A stretch of 19,010 bases of DNA from positions 1-19,010 of the forward strand of contig JAIRZR010000483.1 of the NCBI GenBank assembly GCA_031267155.1, in the 5' to 3' direction. Under the pieces are notes generated by a model, which saw only the letters and a program-made list of their open reading frames with translations, made no database searches and had not been told where the DNA came from. Position numbers and translations under genes: made by a program. The DNA is from Prevotellaceae bacterium (GTDB taxonomy: Bacteria > Bacteroidota > Bacteroidia > Bacteroidales > UBA932). Shown here piece by piece: positions 1 through 6,472 of the stretch. Position 1 is the first letter of the stretch. Every line of letters starts with the position of its first letter.

Positions 1-407
1 GGATCCCTTCGAATGTCTTATTCAAGGTAATCAACATTTTAGGATTACAGAACTGCGAGAACCAGATCACTTTCGGGATGAATCTCGACAGTAAAAAGTT
101 AGGTAAAAAAGCGATTATGAAGGTGACGGACAGGTTTTTTACTTCCGACGAAGTAAACCGGATCGCTTTGATAGCGCCAATGGCAAAACTCAACATCATA
201 CGCGACTACGAAGTGGTGGAGAAACGCGAGGTAGAGGTTCCCGAAGTAGTGGAAAACATTCTTAAATGCATTAATCCCAAGTGCATTACGAATCACGAGA
301 AAATCGGCACGAAGTTTCGGAAAGTTTCTTCCAGCCCGCTGGAAATGCAGTGCTGCTACTGTGAAAAATATATTGATCAGGAACATTTTGAGATAATAAA
401 CAGTTAA
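1..407 (+). CDS. pyrI: aspartate carbamoyltransferase regulatory subunit, 3' part
   Basis: Regulatory chain of aspartate transcarbamylase, which binds nucleotide effectors and holds the catalytic PyrB trimers together in pyrimidine synthesis. The open frame enters from the left edge (codons from base 3) and reads through IPSNVLFKVINILGLQN into the ATG at 78, so that ATG is internal and the true start lies outside the window. The C-terminal zinc domain is complete: CINPKC supplies the first two cysteines and CCYC, 23 residues on, the second pair, the CxxxxC...CxxC pattern of PyrI. About 134 of the roughly 150 residues usual for the family are present. pyrB would be expected just upstream but is outside view. 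The next gene starts 4 bases after the stop, so it is probably the head part of the operon seen here. Confidence 0.93.
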   Translation, partial: IPSNVLFKVINILGLQNCENQITFGMNLDSKKLGKKAIMKVTDRFFTSDEVNRIALIAPMAKLNIIRDYEVVEKREVEVPEVVENILKCINPKCITNHEKIGTKFRKVSSSPLEMQCCYCEKYIDQEHFEIINS

Positions 408-411
408 GTGT

Positions 412-1098
412 ATGGCAGGAGTTTATATAATATTCGGGGTAATCGCACTGGCAAGCTATTTAGTCAGTATGACGCTACAGAACAAGTTTAAAAAGTATTC
501 CGGCATTGCCCTTGGCTCGGGAATGAGCGGTAAAGACATTGCTGAAAGAATGTTACGCGATAACGGCATTTATGATGTTTCGGTAGTTTCGGTTGAAGGT
601 CATTTGACAGACCATTATAATCCTGTGAACAGGACAGTCAATCTGAGCAGGAGCGTATATTCAAGTCAAAGTGTTGCAGCGGTGGCAGTTGCGGCTCACG
701 AATGCGGTCACGCCGTGCAACATGCGAAAGCCTATCCCTGGTTGACAATGCGCTCGAACTTAGTGCCTTTACTTGGCGTATCGTCCAAATATCTTTCGTG
801 GATACTTCTGGCTGGAATACTTACCGTCCAGATATTCCCGGCGATTCTGTTTGCGGGAATAGCGCTGTTTTCTCTCACCACGCTGTTCAGTTTCATTACA
901 TTACCGGTTGAAATCAATGCCAGCCAAAGGGCTGTCGCATGGCTGGATCAGAGGCAGATTGTCGATGCGCGTACGAAACCGGCAGTCAAGGATGCACTCA
1001 AGTGGGCTGCAATGACTTATATTGTCGCCGCTTTAGGTTCTCTGGCTACTTTGATATACTATATATTGATATTTTTAAATTCACAACGAAGAAATTAA
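412..1098 (+). CDS. membrane zinc metallopeptidase, YugP type
   Basis: Integral-membrane peptidase of the Zn_peptidase_2 (YugP) family; no physiological substrate is established for this group. The 228-residue length is normal. Residues 4-22 form an N-terminal membrane segment. The catalytic signature is HECGH at 96-100, followed by VQH with a further possible ligand at H104. Two hydrophobic segments follow at about 128-165, and another at about 200-222, just before a short basic tail. The PVEINASQRA stretch after the third segment is typical of the family and carries an acidic residue that may complete the metal site. The gene starts 4 bases after pyrI, which suggests co-transcription although the products have no known functional link. 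Confidence 0.88.
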   Translation: MAGVYIIFGVIALASYLVSMTLQNKFKKYSGIALGSGMSGKDIAERMLRDNGIYDVSVVSVEGHLTDHYNPVNRTVNLSRSVYSSQSVAAVAVAAHECGHAVQHAKAYPWLTMRSNLVPLLGVSSKYLSWILLAGILTVQIFPAILFAGIALFSLTTLFSFITLPVEINASQRAVAWLDQRQIVDARTKPAVKDALKWAAMTYIVAALGSLATLIYYILIFLNSQRRN

Positions 1099-1117
1099 TG
1101 ACTTAATATTTTTAATA

Positions 1118-1687
1118 ATGAAACATTTAATAATTCTGGCACATCCGAATCCTGCAAGTTTCAGCAGTTCGTTGATAAAAGCCCTGCACGACCATCTCTT
1201 AGCTGAAGCTCATGAAGTGAAAATCCGTAATCTGTACGAAATTGGATTCAATCCGGTATTAAGTGCGGACGATTTTTCTTCGCTTGCGGATAATAAGACG
1301 CCGAAAGATATTGAGATAGAGCAGGAATACATCAAATGGGCAGATCATATCATCTTTGCCTATCCTGTCTGGTGGGGAAGCATGCCGGCTATTTTGAAAG
1401 GCTACATAGACAGGGTGTTATCCGAAGGGTTTGCGTATGAATATCTTGCCGACGGTCCGAAAGGACTGCTGTCTCCCCGGAAAGGCTCAACAATCTGCTC
1501 GACAGGCGCATATTCGGAAGAGTACGGAAAGGTTCAGGAGGCAATGAAACTTATTTCGGGAGAGGTTATTTTCGATTTCACAGGCATAAAGCCTTATAAA
1601 CAGCTGTTTTACGGAGGCGTGCCAAGTGTCGGCGACGAAGTCAGAAAATCATATATACAAAACGCCATAAAGGAATTTTCGGAATAG
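1118..1687 (+). CDS. NAD(P)H-dependent quinone oxidoreductase, flavodoxin fold
   Basis: Soluble flavoprotein of the flavodoxin_2 family (NQO1/KefF/YwrO relatives), which reduces quinones or similar electron acceptors with NAD(P)H through FMN or FAD. The 189 residues begin with the beta-strand and phosphate loop of the fold (IILAHPNPASFSSSL). The central YPVWWGSMPAILKGYIDRV block, which lines the flavin and active site, is well conserved. An STGAYSEEYG stretch follows, and GGVPSV lies near the C-terminus. The KefF-type association with a potassium channel is not seen here, so the generic name is safer. It lies 19 bases after the peptidase gene and 1 base before the MBL hydrolase gene, in the same orientation. 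Confidence 0.87.
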   Translation: MKHLIILAHPNPASFSSSLIKALHDHLLAEAHEVKIRNLYEIGFNPVLSADDFSSLADNKTPKDIEIEQEYIKWADHIIFAYPVWWGSMPAILKGYIDRVLSEGFAYEYLADGPKGLLSPRKGSTICSTGAYSEEYGKVQEAMKLISGEVIFDFTGIKPYKQLFYGGVPSVGDEVRKSYIQNAIKEFSE

Positions 1688-1688
1688 T

Positions 1689-2327
1689 ATGGATATAAAA
1701 AAGCTAATATTTAATCCTTTACAGGAAAACACCTATATTGTTTACGATGACACAAAAGAGTGCGTAATAATAGACCCCGGCTGCCAGAAACCGGAGGAAA
1801 AGAATGTGTTGAAACAATTTATCTCCGGGGCGGGACTTCGACCGAAAGTATTGCTGAATACTCATTGCCATTTCGACCATATTTTTGGCAACAACTTCGT
1901 TTGCAGTGAATACGGAATAGAATTGTGGGCGTCCGAAGGCGAGCTGGCAAATATCCGGCGGTTTGTGGCAAGCGCTTCACTGTTCGGGATTTCGGAAGAA
2001 CAGCCCGGACCGCCGGCTCTCTTTCTTGAAGACGGGCAGACTGTTAAGTTCGGAAACTCTGAATTGAAAGTGATTGCTACTCCCGGACATTCTCCCGGCT
2101 CGCTGTGTTTTTATTCCGAAGCCGAAATGTTTCTTATTGCCGGAGATACTCTTTTCGCCGGAAGCATAGGACGAACGGATTTGCCCGGCGGCAGTTACGA
2201 TGAAATACGGAAAAGTCTGGAAAAACTGATTGCCCTTCCCGCCGAAACATGCGTGTATTGCGGACACGGCAGCGATACGACAATCGGGAGAGAACAGCTT
2301 TATAATCCGTTTATTGCGGAAATTTAA
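1689..2327 (+). CDS. MBL-fold hydrolase, glyoxalase II-like
   Basis: Cytoplasmic binuclear-metal hydrolase of the metallo-beta-lactamase superfamily, glyoxalase II-like branch, which typically cleaves thioesters such as acyl-glutathione analogues. All ligands can be read: HCHFDH at 59-64 (H59, H61, D63, H64), H134 in TPGHSPGS, D153 in AGDTLFAGSIGRTD, and H193 in CGHGSDTTIG. The 212 residues match the short form common in Bacteroidetes, which lacks the longer C-terminal substrate domain of classical GloB, so the physiological thioester cannot be named. The start sits 1 base after the preceding stop, which strongly suggests coupled translation. Confidence 0.9.
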   Translation: MDIKKLIFNPLQENTYIVYDDTKECVIIDPGCQKPEEKNVLKQFISGAGLRPKVLLNTHCHFDHIFGNNFVCSEYGIELWASEGELANIRRFVASASLFGISEEQPGPPALFLEDGQTVKFGNSELKVIATPGHSPGSLCFYSEAEMFLIAGDTLFAGSIGRTDLPGGSYDEIRKSLEKLIALPAETCVYCGHGSDTTIGREQLYNPFIAEI

Positions 2328-2340
2328 TACGATAAGGCTT

Positions 2341-3240
2341 TTGAATCAAACGATACAGATATTATTTCCTGACTGGTCGCAGTATGAACTGATTGACTGT
2401 GGTAATTTCGAGAAGCTGGAACGTTTCGGAAAATATGTCCTCAGACGTCCGGAACCAAAAAGCGTCTGGGACAAATCAATGACAGAAAGCGAGTGGCAAA
2501 AACTTTCGAATACGACATTTAAAACCGGCGCCGGCTTCAATAAATCCGGCAGGGAAGATTCCGGAACATGGACCGGAGAAAAGCTGCCGGAACGGTGGAT
2601 TGTACCGTACAGCTATAAAGGTCTTGAAATGAAACTTAATGCCGCCTTAACATCTTTCAAGCATGTCGGGATTTTTCCCGAACAGGCTCCAAACTGGAAT
2701 TATATCTACGACAGCGTGAAATCGCTTGATTTACCTTCGCCTAAAGTCCTCAATCTCTTTGCATATACCGGAGCTGCTTCGCTCTCGGCAAAAGCTGCGG
2801 GAGCAGACGTTACTCATCTCGATTCGGTGAAGCAGGTTGTGAGCTGGGCACGACGAAATATGGAGTCTTCGGGAATGGACGGCTTGAGATGGCTCATTGA
2901 AGACGCTCTGCGATTCGTCAAAAGGGAAGCAAGGCGTGGAAACCGATACAGCGGAATAATACTCGACCCGCCTGCATACGGACACGGTACGGACGGCGAG
3001 AAATGGAAACTCGAAGATAATATTCTCGAAATGATGAGTCTGTGCAAATCAATATTGACGCCGGAGAGGTCGTTTCTCGTACTGAACCTGTATTCAAACG
3101 GATTTTCCGCAATTGTTGCCGATACTCTTGTAACAAGCATTTTCACAGGCTATAAGGAGAAAACATTCGGCGAACTTGCGCTATGCGACAGATTCAACAA
3201 GAAACTCCCGCTAAGCGTTTTTTCAAGATTGCGGTTCTAA
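2341..3240 (+). CDS. class I SAM-dependent methyltransferase, RlmI-like
   Basis: Rossmann-fold methyltransferase related to the RlmI group of 23S rRNA 5-methylcytosine enzymes; the substrate is not proven. With the start used here the protein has 299 residues. Motif I is NLFAYTG at 138-144, the acidic ribose-binding residue lies in THLDSV, and the catalytic-type DPPAYG motif is at 209-214. The only in-frame ATG upstream (2230) would overlap the MBL gene by about 98 bases and give a leader unlike the family. The in-frame TTG at 2341 lies 13 bases after the preceding stop, has AAGG just ahead, and starts MNQTIQ shortly before the conserved YELIDCGNFEKLERFG, as relatives do. It ends the five-gene run. 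Confidence 0.85.
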   Translation: MNQTIQILFPDWSQYELIDCGNFEKLERFGKYVLRRPEPKSVWDKSMTESEWQKLSNTTFKTGAGFNKSGREDSGTWTGEKLPERWIVPYSYKGLEMKLNAALTSFKHVGIFPEQAPNWNYIYDSVKSLDLPSPKVLNLFAYTGAASLSAKAAGADVTHLDSVKQVVSWARRNMESSGMDGLRWLIEDALRFVKREARRGNRYSGIILDPPAYGHGTDGEKWKLEDNILEMMSLCKSILTPERSFLVLNLYSNGFSAIVADTLVTSIFTGYKEKTFGELALCDRFNKKLPLSVFSRLRF

Positions 3241-3297
3241 GCTTTTCAGAACATAACAAAAGGCGTTATCATAAATCGAAGCAAACCATTGCTGTTC

Positions 3298-3410
3298 GTC
3301 ATTGCGAATGCAGTGAAGCAATCCAGAAATCTTCCAGTCAGAAAATAGCCTCTTAATGTGCTACTTACAAAAAACGTCATTATAAGGGTGCAGCAGTGAA
3401 TAACAGTATT
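3298..3410. repeat. mosaic copy of a dispersed palindromic repeat
   Basis: Non-coding spacer made of pieces that recur near 9.05-9.16 kb. Bases 3298-3326 carry GTCATTG and GAAGCAATCCAG, as at 9041-9073. Bases 3329-3386 are the reverse complement of 9107-9163 with only a few changes; the core is CACATTAAGAGGCT on the other strand. Bases 3394-3410 match 9071-9087 in direct orientation, 16 of 17. The blocks occur in a different order and orientation at the two places, so these are rearranged members of one mobile repeat family and not simple duplicates. No transposase is present. Confidence 0.75.
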
Positions 3411-3476
3411 CCTGTCAATTCTGAAAAAATTCTGCTCCAATTCCGTTTTTTCCAGATTCTTTCCAGAATTGAGCTG

Positions 3477-3484
3477 TAGCTTTG
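3477..3484 (+). promoter_or_regulatory. candidate Bacteroidetes -7 promoter box
   Basis: TAGCTTTG fits the TAnnTTTG box used by the primary sigma factor of Bacteroidetes and lies about 48 bases before the ATG at 3532. A matching TTG-type -33 element is not clear at the expected distance, so this is a half-site call. It would drive the two PepSY-like genes from within the repeat-bearing spacer. Confidence 0.4.
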
Positions 3485-3531
3485 CACCCAAGAATTATAT
3501 ATAAGTTAAATTTAGAAAAAAAGAAGTTAAA

Positions 3532-4059
3532 ATGAAATTAATTAGAGTTTTAGGTGTATTGGCAGGCTTGTTTTTCCTTGTGCAGACAGCCTTTGCCCGG
3601 ATAAATCCGGCGATTTCAGATAAATATTCCAATGAAGAAATTGCCGGAATGATTAAAAAGTATAAAAACGCTCATTCGCACGGGACTGTACCGTCTGCAG
3701 CGCTCCATCAAAAATTTCAGGCCGATTTTCCAAAAGCGCGTGATACGGAATGGGAAACCGACAGAGGGATTTACGAAGTCGAATTTGAAATAAAGTCCAG
3801 AGACTGCAAGGCTTATTATGATGCAGAAGGAAACTTGCTGATGCATGTTCGGGAAATTTACCGTTCGGAATTGCCTGCTATCGTCAAAAATATGGCCGAA
3901 AACAAATATCCGAAATACGATTTTGAAGATATTGAAAAAATACGGCGGGGAAGCGAAACCTTCTACAAAATCGAAATGGAACGTAAATCTTCCGATTCGG
4001 AAGTTAAACTCCTGATAGGAAAGGATGGCGTAATGCTGGATGAATTATTTGATTATTAA
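3532..4059 (+). CDS. secreted PepSY-like protein
   Basis: Periplasmic protein of the PepSY-like (PF11396-type) family common in Bacteroidetes; its function is not established, though PepSY-type folds are often thought to inhibit or regulate. Residues 1-22 form a signal peptide (basic start, LVQTAFA cleavage site). Two related halves can be seen: FQADFPKARDTEWETDRGIYEVEFE near 63-87, followed by DAEGNLL, and a second region with IEKIRRGSETFYKIEME and GKDGVMLDE. The phrase order of acidic alpha segment, W/Y-rich strand and D-x-G-NLL turn is characteristic. The next gene begins 21 bases downstream and encodes a lipoprotein of the same fold family, so the two probably form an operon. Confidence 0.8.
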   Translation: MKLIRVLGVLAGLFFLVQTAFARINPAISDKYSNEEIAGMIKKYKNAHSHGTVPSAALHQKFQADFPKARDTEWETDRGIYEVEFEIKSRDCKAYYDAEGNLLMHVREIYRSELPAIVKNMAENKYPKYDFEDIEKIRRGSETFYKIEMERKSSDSEVKLLIGKDGVMLDELFDY

Positions 4060-4080
4060 TGTTTAAATTATAAGAATACG

Positions 4081-4527
4081 ATGAAAGGAATAGCACGTTT
4101 AACAATGTTTTTTGCGCTTTTGAGTACATTTTGCTCATGCGAAAAAGAAGAAATGATCACGGAAACAGAATTGCCGGCAACAAGCCGCGAGTTTATCCGC
4201 TCTCACTTTCCCAATGTAGAGATAAGTCTAATTATCAGGGAAACAGAGCCGTTTTCTTCCGACTACACTGTCTATCTGACTAATGGTTTTGAAATCGACT
4301 TTACAAAATCGGGCGACTGGGACGATGTGGATGGAAAATATACGGCAATACCCGAAAGTATTCTGGCTTTACTGCCGCAAGGAATACCGGAATATGTGAA
4401 AAATACGCCGCATGACTGTCATATTGTCGAAGTGAATAAGGAACATTACGGATACGAAATTGAACTGTCAAACGGAACGGAACTGAAATTCAATTCAAAG
4501 GGTGAATTTATTCGTATTGACGACTAA
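4081..4527 (+). CDS. PepSY-like lipoprotein
   Basis: Predicted lipoprotein of 148 residues. The signal sequence ends at Cys20 (TFCSC, with Ser at -1), and the acidic EKEE that follows resembles Bacteroidetes lipoproteins sent to the outer membrane or surface. The mature part repeats the PepSY-like pattern twice: LPATSREFIRSHFPNVEIS with YTVYLTNGFEIDF, then LPQGIPEYVKN with HYGYEIELSNGTELKFNSKGE. No catalytic residues are apparent. It probably shares the promoter ahead of 3532. A strong hairpin shortly after the stop would end the transcript. Confidence 0.78.
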   Translation: MKGIARLTMFFALLSTFCSCEKEEMITETELPATSREFIRSHFPNVEISLIIRETEPFSSDYTVYLTNGFEIDFTKSGDWDDVDGKYTAIPESILALLPQGIPEYVKNTPHDCHIVEVNKEHYGYEIELSNGTELKFNSKGEFIRIDD

Positions 4528-4591
4528 AACAGACCGCGATTACGGATCGGGATTTAAAGGATTTATGCTGTCATGTCATGCATAATGATTA

Positions 4592-4615
4592 AAGACTGGG
4601 GTTACTCCCAGTCTT
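4592..4615. terminator. bidirectional hairpin terminator
   Basis: A perfect 9-bp stem (AAGACTGGG / CCCAGTCTT) with a 6-base loop sits between two convergent genes. A short T-rich stretch follows on each strand. It also contains the stop codon of the WG-repeat gene (4602-4604), so the last codons of that gene form part of the hairpin. Confidence 0.72.
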
Positions 4616-6302
4616 TTACATATTTTCCTGTTATATCAATATAAAACCGTTCGTCATTCAGTGATACGGTAGCAAGCCCGTCGGAAAAAGACTCTGCGTA
4701 ATCATACTTGCACGGAATGATTTCGGCGCCCGTTTTGTCGATAAAACCCCATTCGCCGTTCAGCGACACAAGCGCAAGCCCTCCGGAAAAAGTCTCTGCC
4801 TGCTCATATTTGCACGGAATGATTTCGGCGCCCGTTTTGTCGATAAAACCCCATTCGCCATCCAGCAGGACAATAGCAAGCCCGTCGAGAAAATCTCCTG
4901 CGTAATCATATTCGCACGGAATGATTTCTTTGCCAGCCTTGTCGAGAAATCCCCATCCGTCGTTCAAATTTATGCAGGTAAGACCTTCGGAAAAATAACC
5001 TGCATAATCATACTTACACGGAATGATTTCGACGCCCGTTTTGTCAATATAACCCCATTTGTCGTTCAATGATACATGGGCAAGTCCTCCGGAAAAAGAT
5101 TCTGCCCGCTCATATTTGCACGGGATGATTTCGACGCCTGTTTTGTCAATATAAGTCCATTTATCATTTAATAATGCAATAGCAAGCCCTTCAGAAAAAT
5201 CCCCGGTATAATCATATTTGCACGGAATGACTTCGACGCCCGCCCTGTCGACAAAACCGTTTTTACCATTCAGCAATACGCGGGCAAGCCCTCCGGAAAA
5301 AGACTCTGCATAATCATATCTACATGGAATGACTTCGGCGCCTGTCTGGTCGATAAAGCCCCATTTCCCGTCCAGCCTTACACAGGCAAGCCCTTCGGAA
5401 AAATTCCCGGCATAATCATATTTGCATAGAATGACTTCGTCGCCAGTTTGGTTAACAAACCCGCTTTTGTCATTCAATAATACACGGGCAAGGCCTCCGG
5501 AAAAATTCCCGGTTTCATCATATTTATACGGAATGATTTCCTTGCCCGCCCTGTCAATGTAAGCCCATTTGTCATTCAATTTTACGCCGGCAAACCCTTC
5601 GGAAAAAGGCTGTGTATAATTGTATTTGCACGGAATGACTTCGGCGCCCGTCCTGTCAATAAAACCCCATTTGTCATTGAATTTTACACTGGCGCGCCCT
5701 TCGGAAAATTTCCATGCCTCATCATATTTATACGGAATGATTTCGGCGCCCGTCCTGTCAATATAAGCCCATTTGTAATTCAGTTTTACGCCGGCAAGCC
5801 CTTCGGAAAAGGAATGAACATTATCATACTTGTATGGAATGATTTCTCTGCCCGCCTTGTCAATGTAAGCCCATTTGTCATTCAATTTTACGCCGGCAAG
5901 CCCTTCGGAAAAATTCCATGTATCATCATATTTATACGGAATGATTTCCTTGCCCGACCTGTCGATAAAACCCCATTTGCCGTTGAATTTCACATTGGCA
6001 CGCCCCTCGGAAAAATTTCCCGCCTCATCATATTTATACGGAATGACTTCGTTTCCCGCCTTGTCAATATAAGCCCATTTGCCATTCGAATTTACCGGCG
6101 TAAGCTCTTCGCTGTCTTTTCTCATTTTTCCTGGTATAAACAGTCCCAGTAATAGCCCCGCAATCCCCAAAAGAATATATATTACAGATTTGGAGTTCAG
6201 TTTTGCTGAGGTACGGGCGATTTTTTCGCGATTTTGATAACGCAAATCTTCAGGTAGTGAGTCAATTTTCTTCAATTGTTTAATTTTACTTATTAAATCC
6301 AA
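4602..6302 (-). CDS. membrane-anchored WG-repeat protein
   Basis: 566-residue protein of the WG (KWG) beta-repeat type; such proteins are thought to form extended or toroidal binding scaffolds, and no enzyme function is known. A basic N-terminal segment (1-38) precedes one transmembrane helix at about 39-58. From residue 75 there are fourteen full repeats of exactly 34 residues and a fifteenth that is cut short (551-566). A typical repeat reads KWGFIDKTGAEIIPCKYD then FSEGLA.V.LND. Repeats 7, 9 and 15 have lost the W. The N-terminal side is the more basic, which suggests repeats outside the cytoplasm, but GKMRK after the helix weakens this. A TAnnTTTG box lies 21-28 bases upstream. Confidence 0.85.
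   Translation of the reverse strand: MDLISKIKQLKKIDSLPEDLRYQNREKIARTSAKLNSKSVIYILLGIAGLLLGLFIPGKMRKDSEELTPVNSNGKWAYIDKAGNEVIPYKYDEAGNFSEGRANVKFNGKWGFIDRSGKEIIPYKYDDTWNFSEGLAGVKLNDKWAYIDKAGREIIPYKYDNVHSFSEGLAGVKLNYKWAYIDRTGAEIIPYKYDEAWKFSEGRASVKFNDKWGFIDRTGAEVIPCKYNYTQPFSEGFAGVKLNDKWAYIDRAGKEIIPYKYDETGNFSGGLARVLLNDKSGFVNQTGDEVILCKYDYAGNFSEGLACVRLDGKWGFIDQTGAEVIPCRYDYAESFSGGLARVLLNGKNGFVDRAGVEVIPCKYDYTGDFSEGLAIALLNDKWTYIDKTGVEIIPCKYERAESFSGGLAHVSLNDKWGYIDKTGVEIIPCKYDYAGYFSEGLTCINLNDGWGFLDKAGKEIIPCEYDYAGDFLDGLAIVLLDGEWGFIDKTGAEIIPCKYEQAETFSGGLALVSLNGEWGFIDKTGAEIIPCKYDYAESFSDGLATVSLNDERFYIDITGKYVKDWE
4653..6080 (-). repeat. 14 tandem 102-bp units encoding WG repeats
   Basis: Coding tandem array, 14 units of 102 bp with no length variation, inside the gene at 4602-6302. 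Neighbouring units are close in DNA sequence; on the plus strand blocks such as GGAATGATTTCGGCGCCCGT and CAAGCCCTTCGGAAAA recur. This suggests recent duplication or gene conversion and makes the locus prone to copy-number change. Confidence 0.85.
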
Positions 6303-6322
6303 AAAACATTATTTTAAGGGCA

Positions 6323-6330
6323 CAAAAGTA
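6323..6330 (-). promoter_or_regulatory. candidate -7 promoter box for the WG-repeat gene
   Basis: On the minus strand the sequence reads TACTTTTG, a match to TAnnTTTG, 21 bases before the ATG at 6302. No clear -33 TTG was found. The resulting leader would be short. Confidence 0.38.
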
Positions 6331-6394
6331 ATGTGTTTTTCTTACATCCCGTTTTTTCTACTCTGAAATGGAGAGTGTATTGGAAATTTTCATG

Positions 6395-6402
6395 TATATT
6401 TG
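6395..6402 (+). promoter_or_regulatory. candidate -7 promoter box for the GH31 gene
   Basis: TATATTTG matches TAnnTTTG and lies about 70 bases before the ATG at 6473. It falls inside the extended reading frame that would begin at 6368, which is one reason to prefer the later start. A TTG occurs at 6380-6382, closer than the usual 19-21 bases. Confidence 0.42.
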
Positions 6403-6472
6403 TCCGAATTTTATAGCTATAAATAGCATCCGATATGGTAAAGAGGATATTAAACACAAAAAAACAAAGCTC

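Noticed and set aside
6368..6472. Longer start for the GH31 enzyme
   Set aside because: The 35 extra residues resemble no GH31 N-terminus and cover a TAnnTTTG promoter box.
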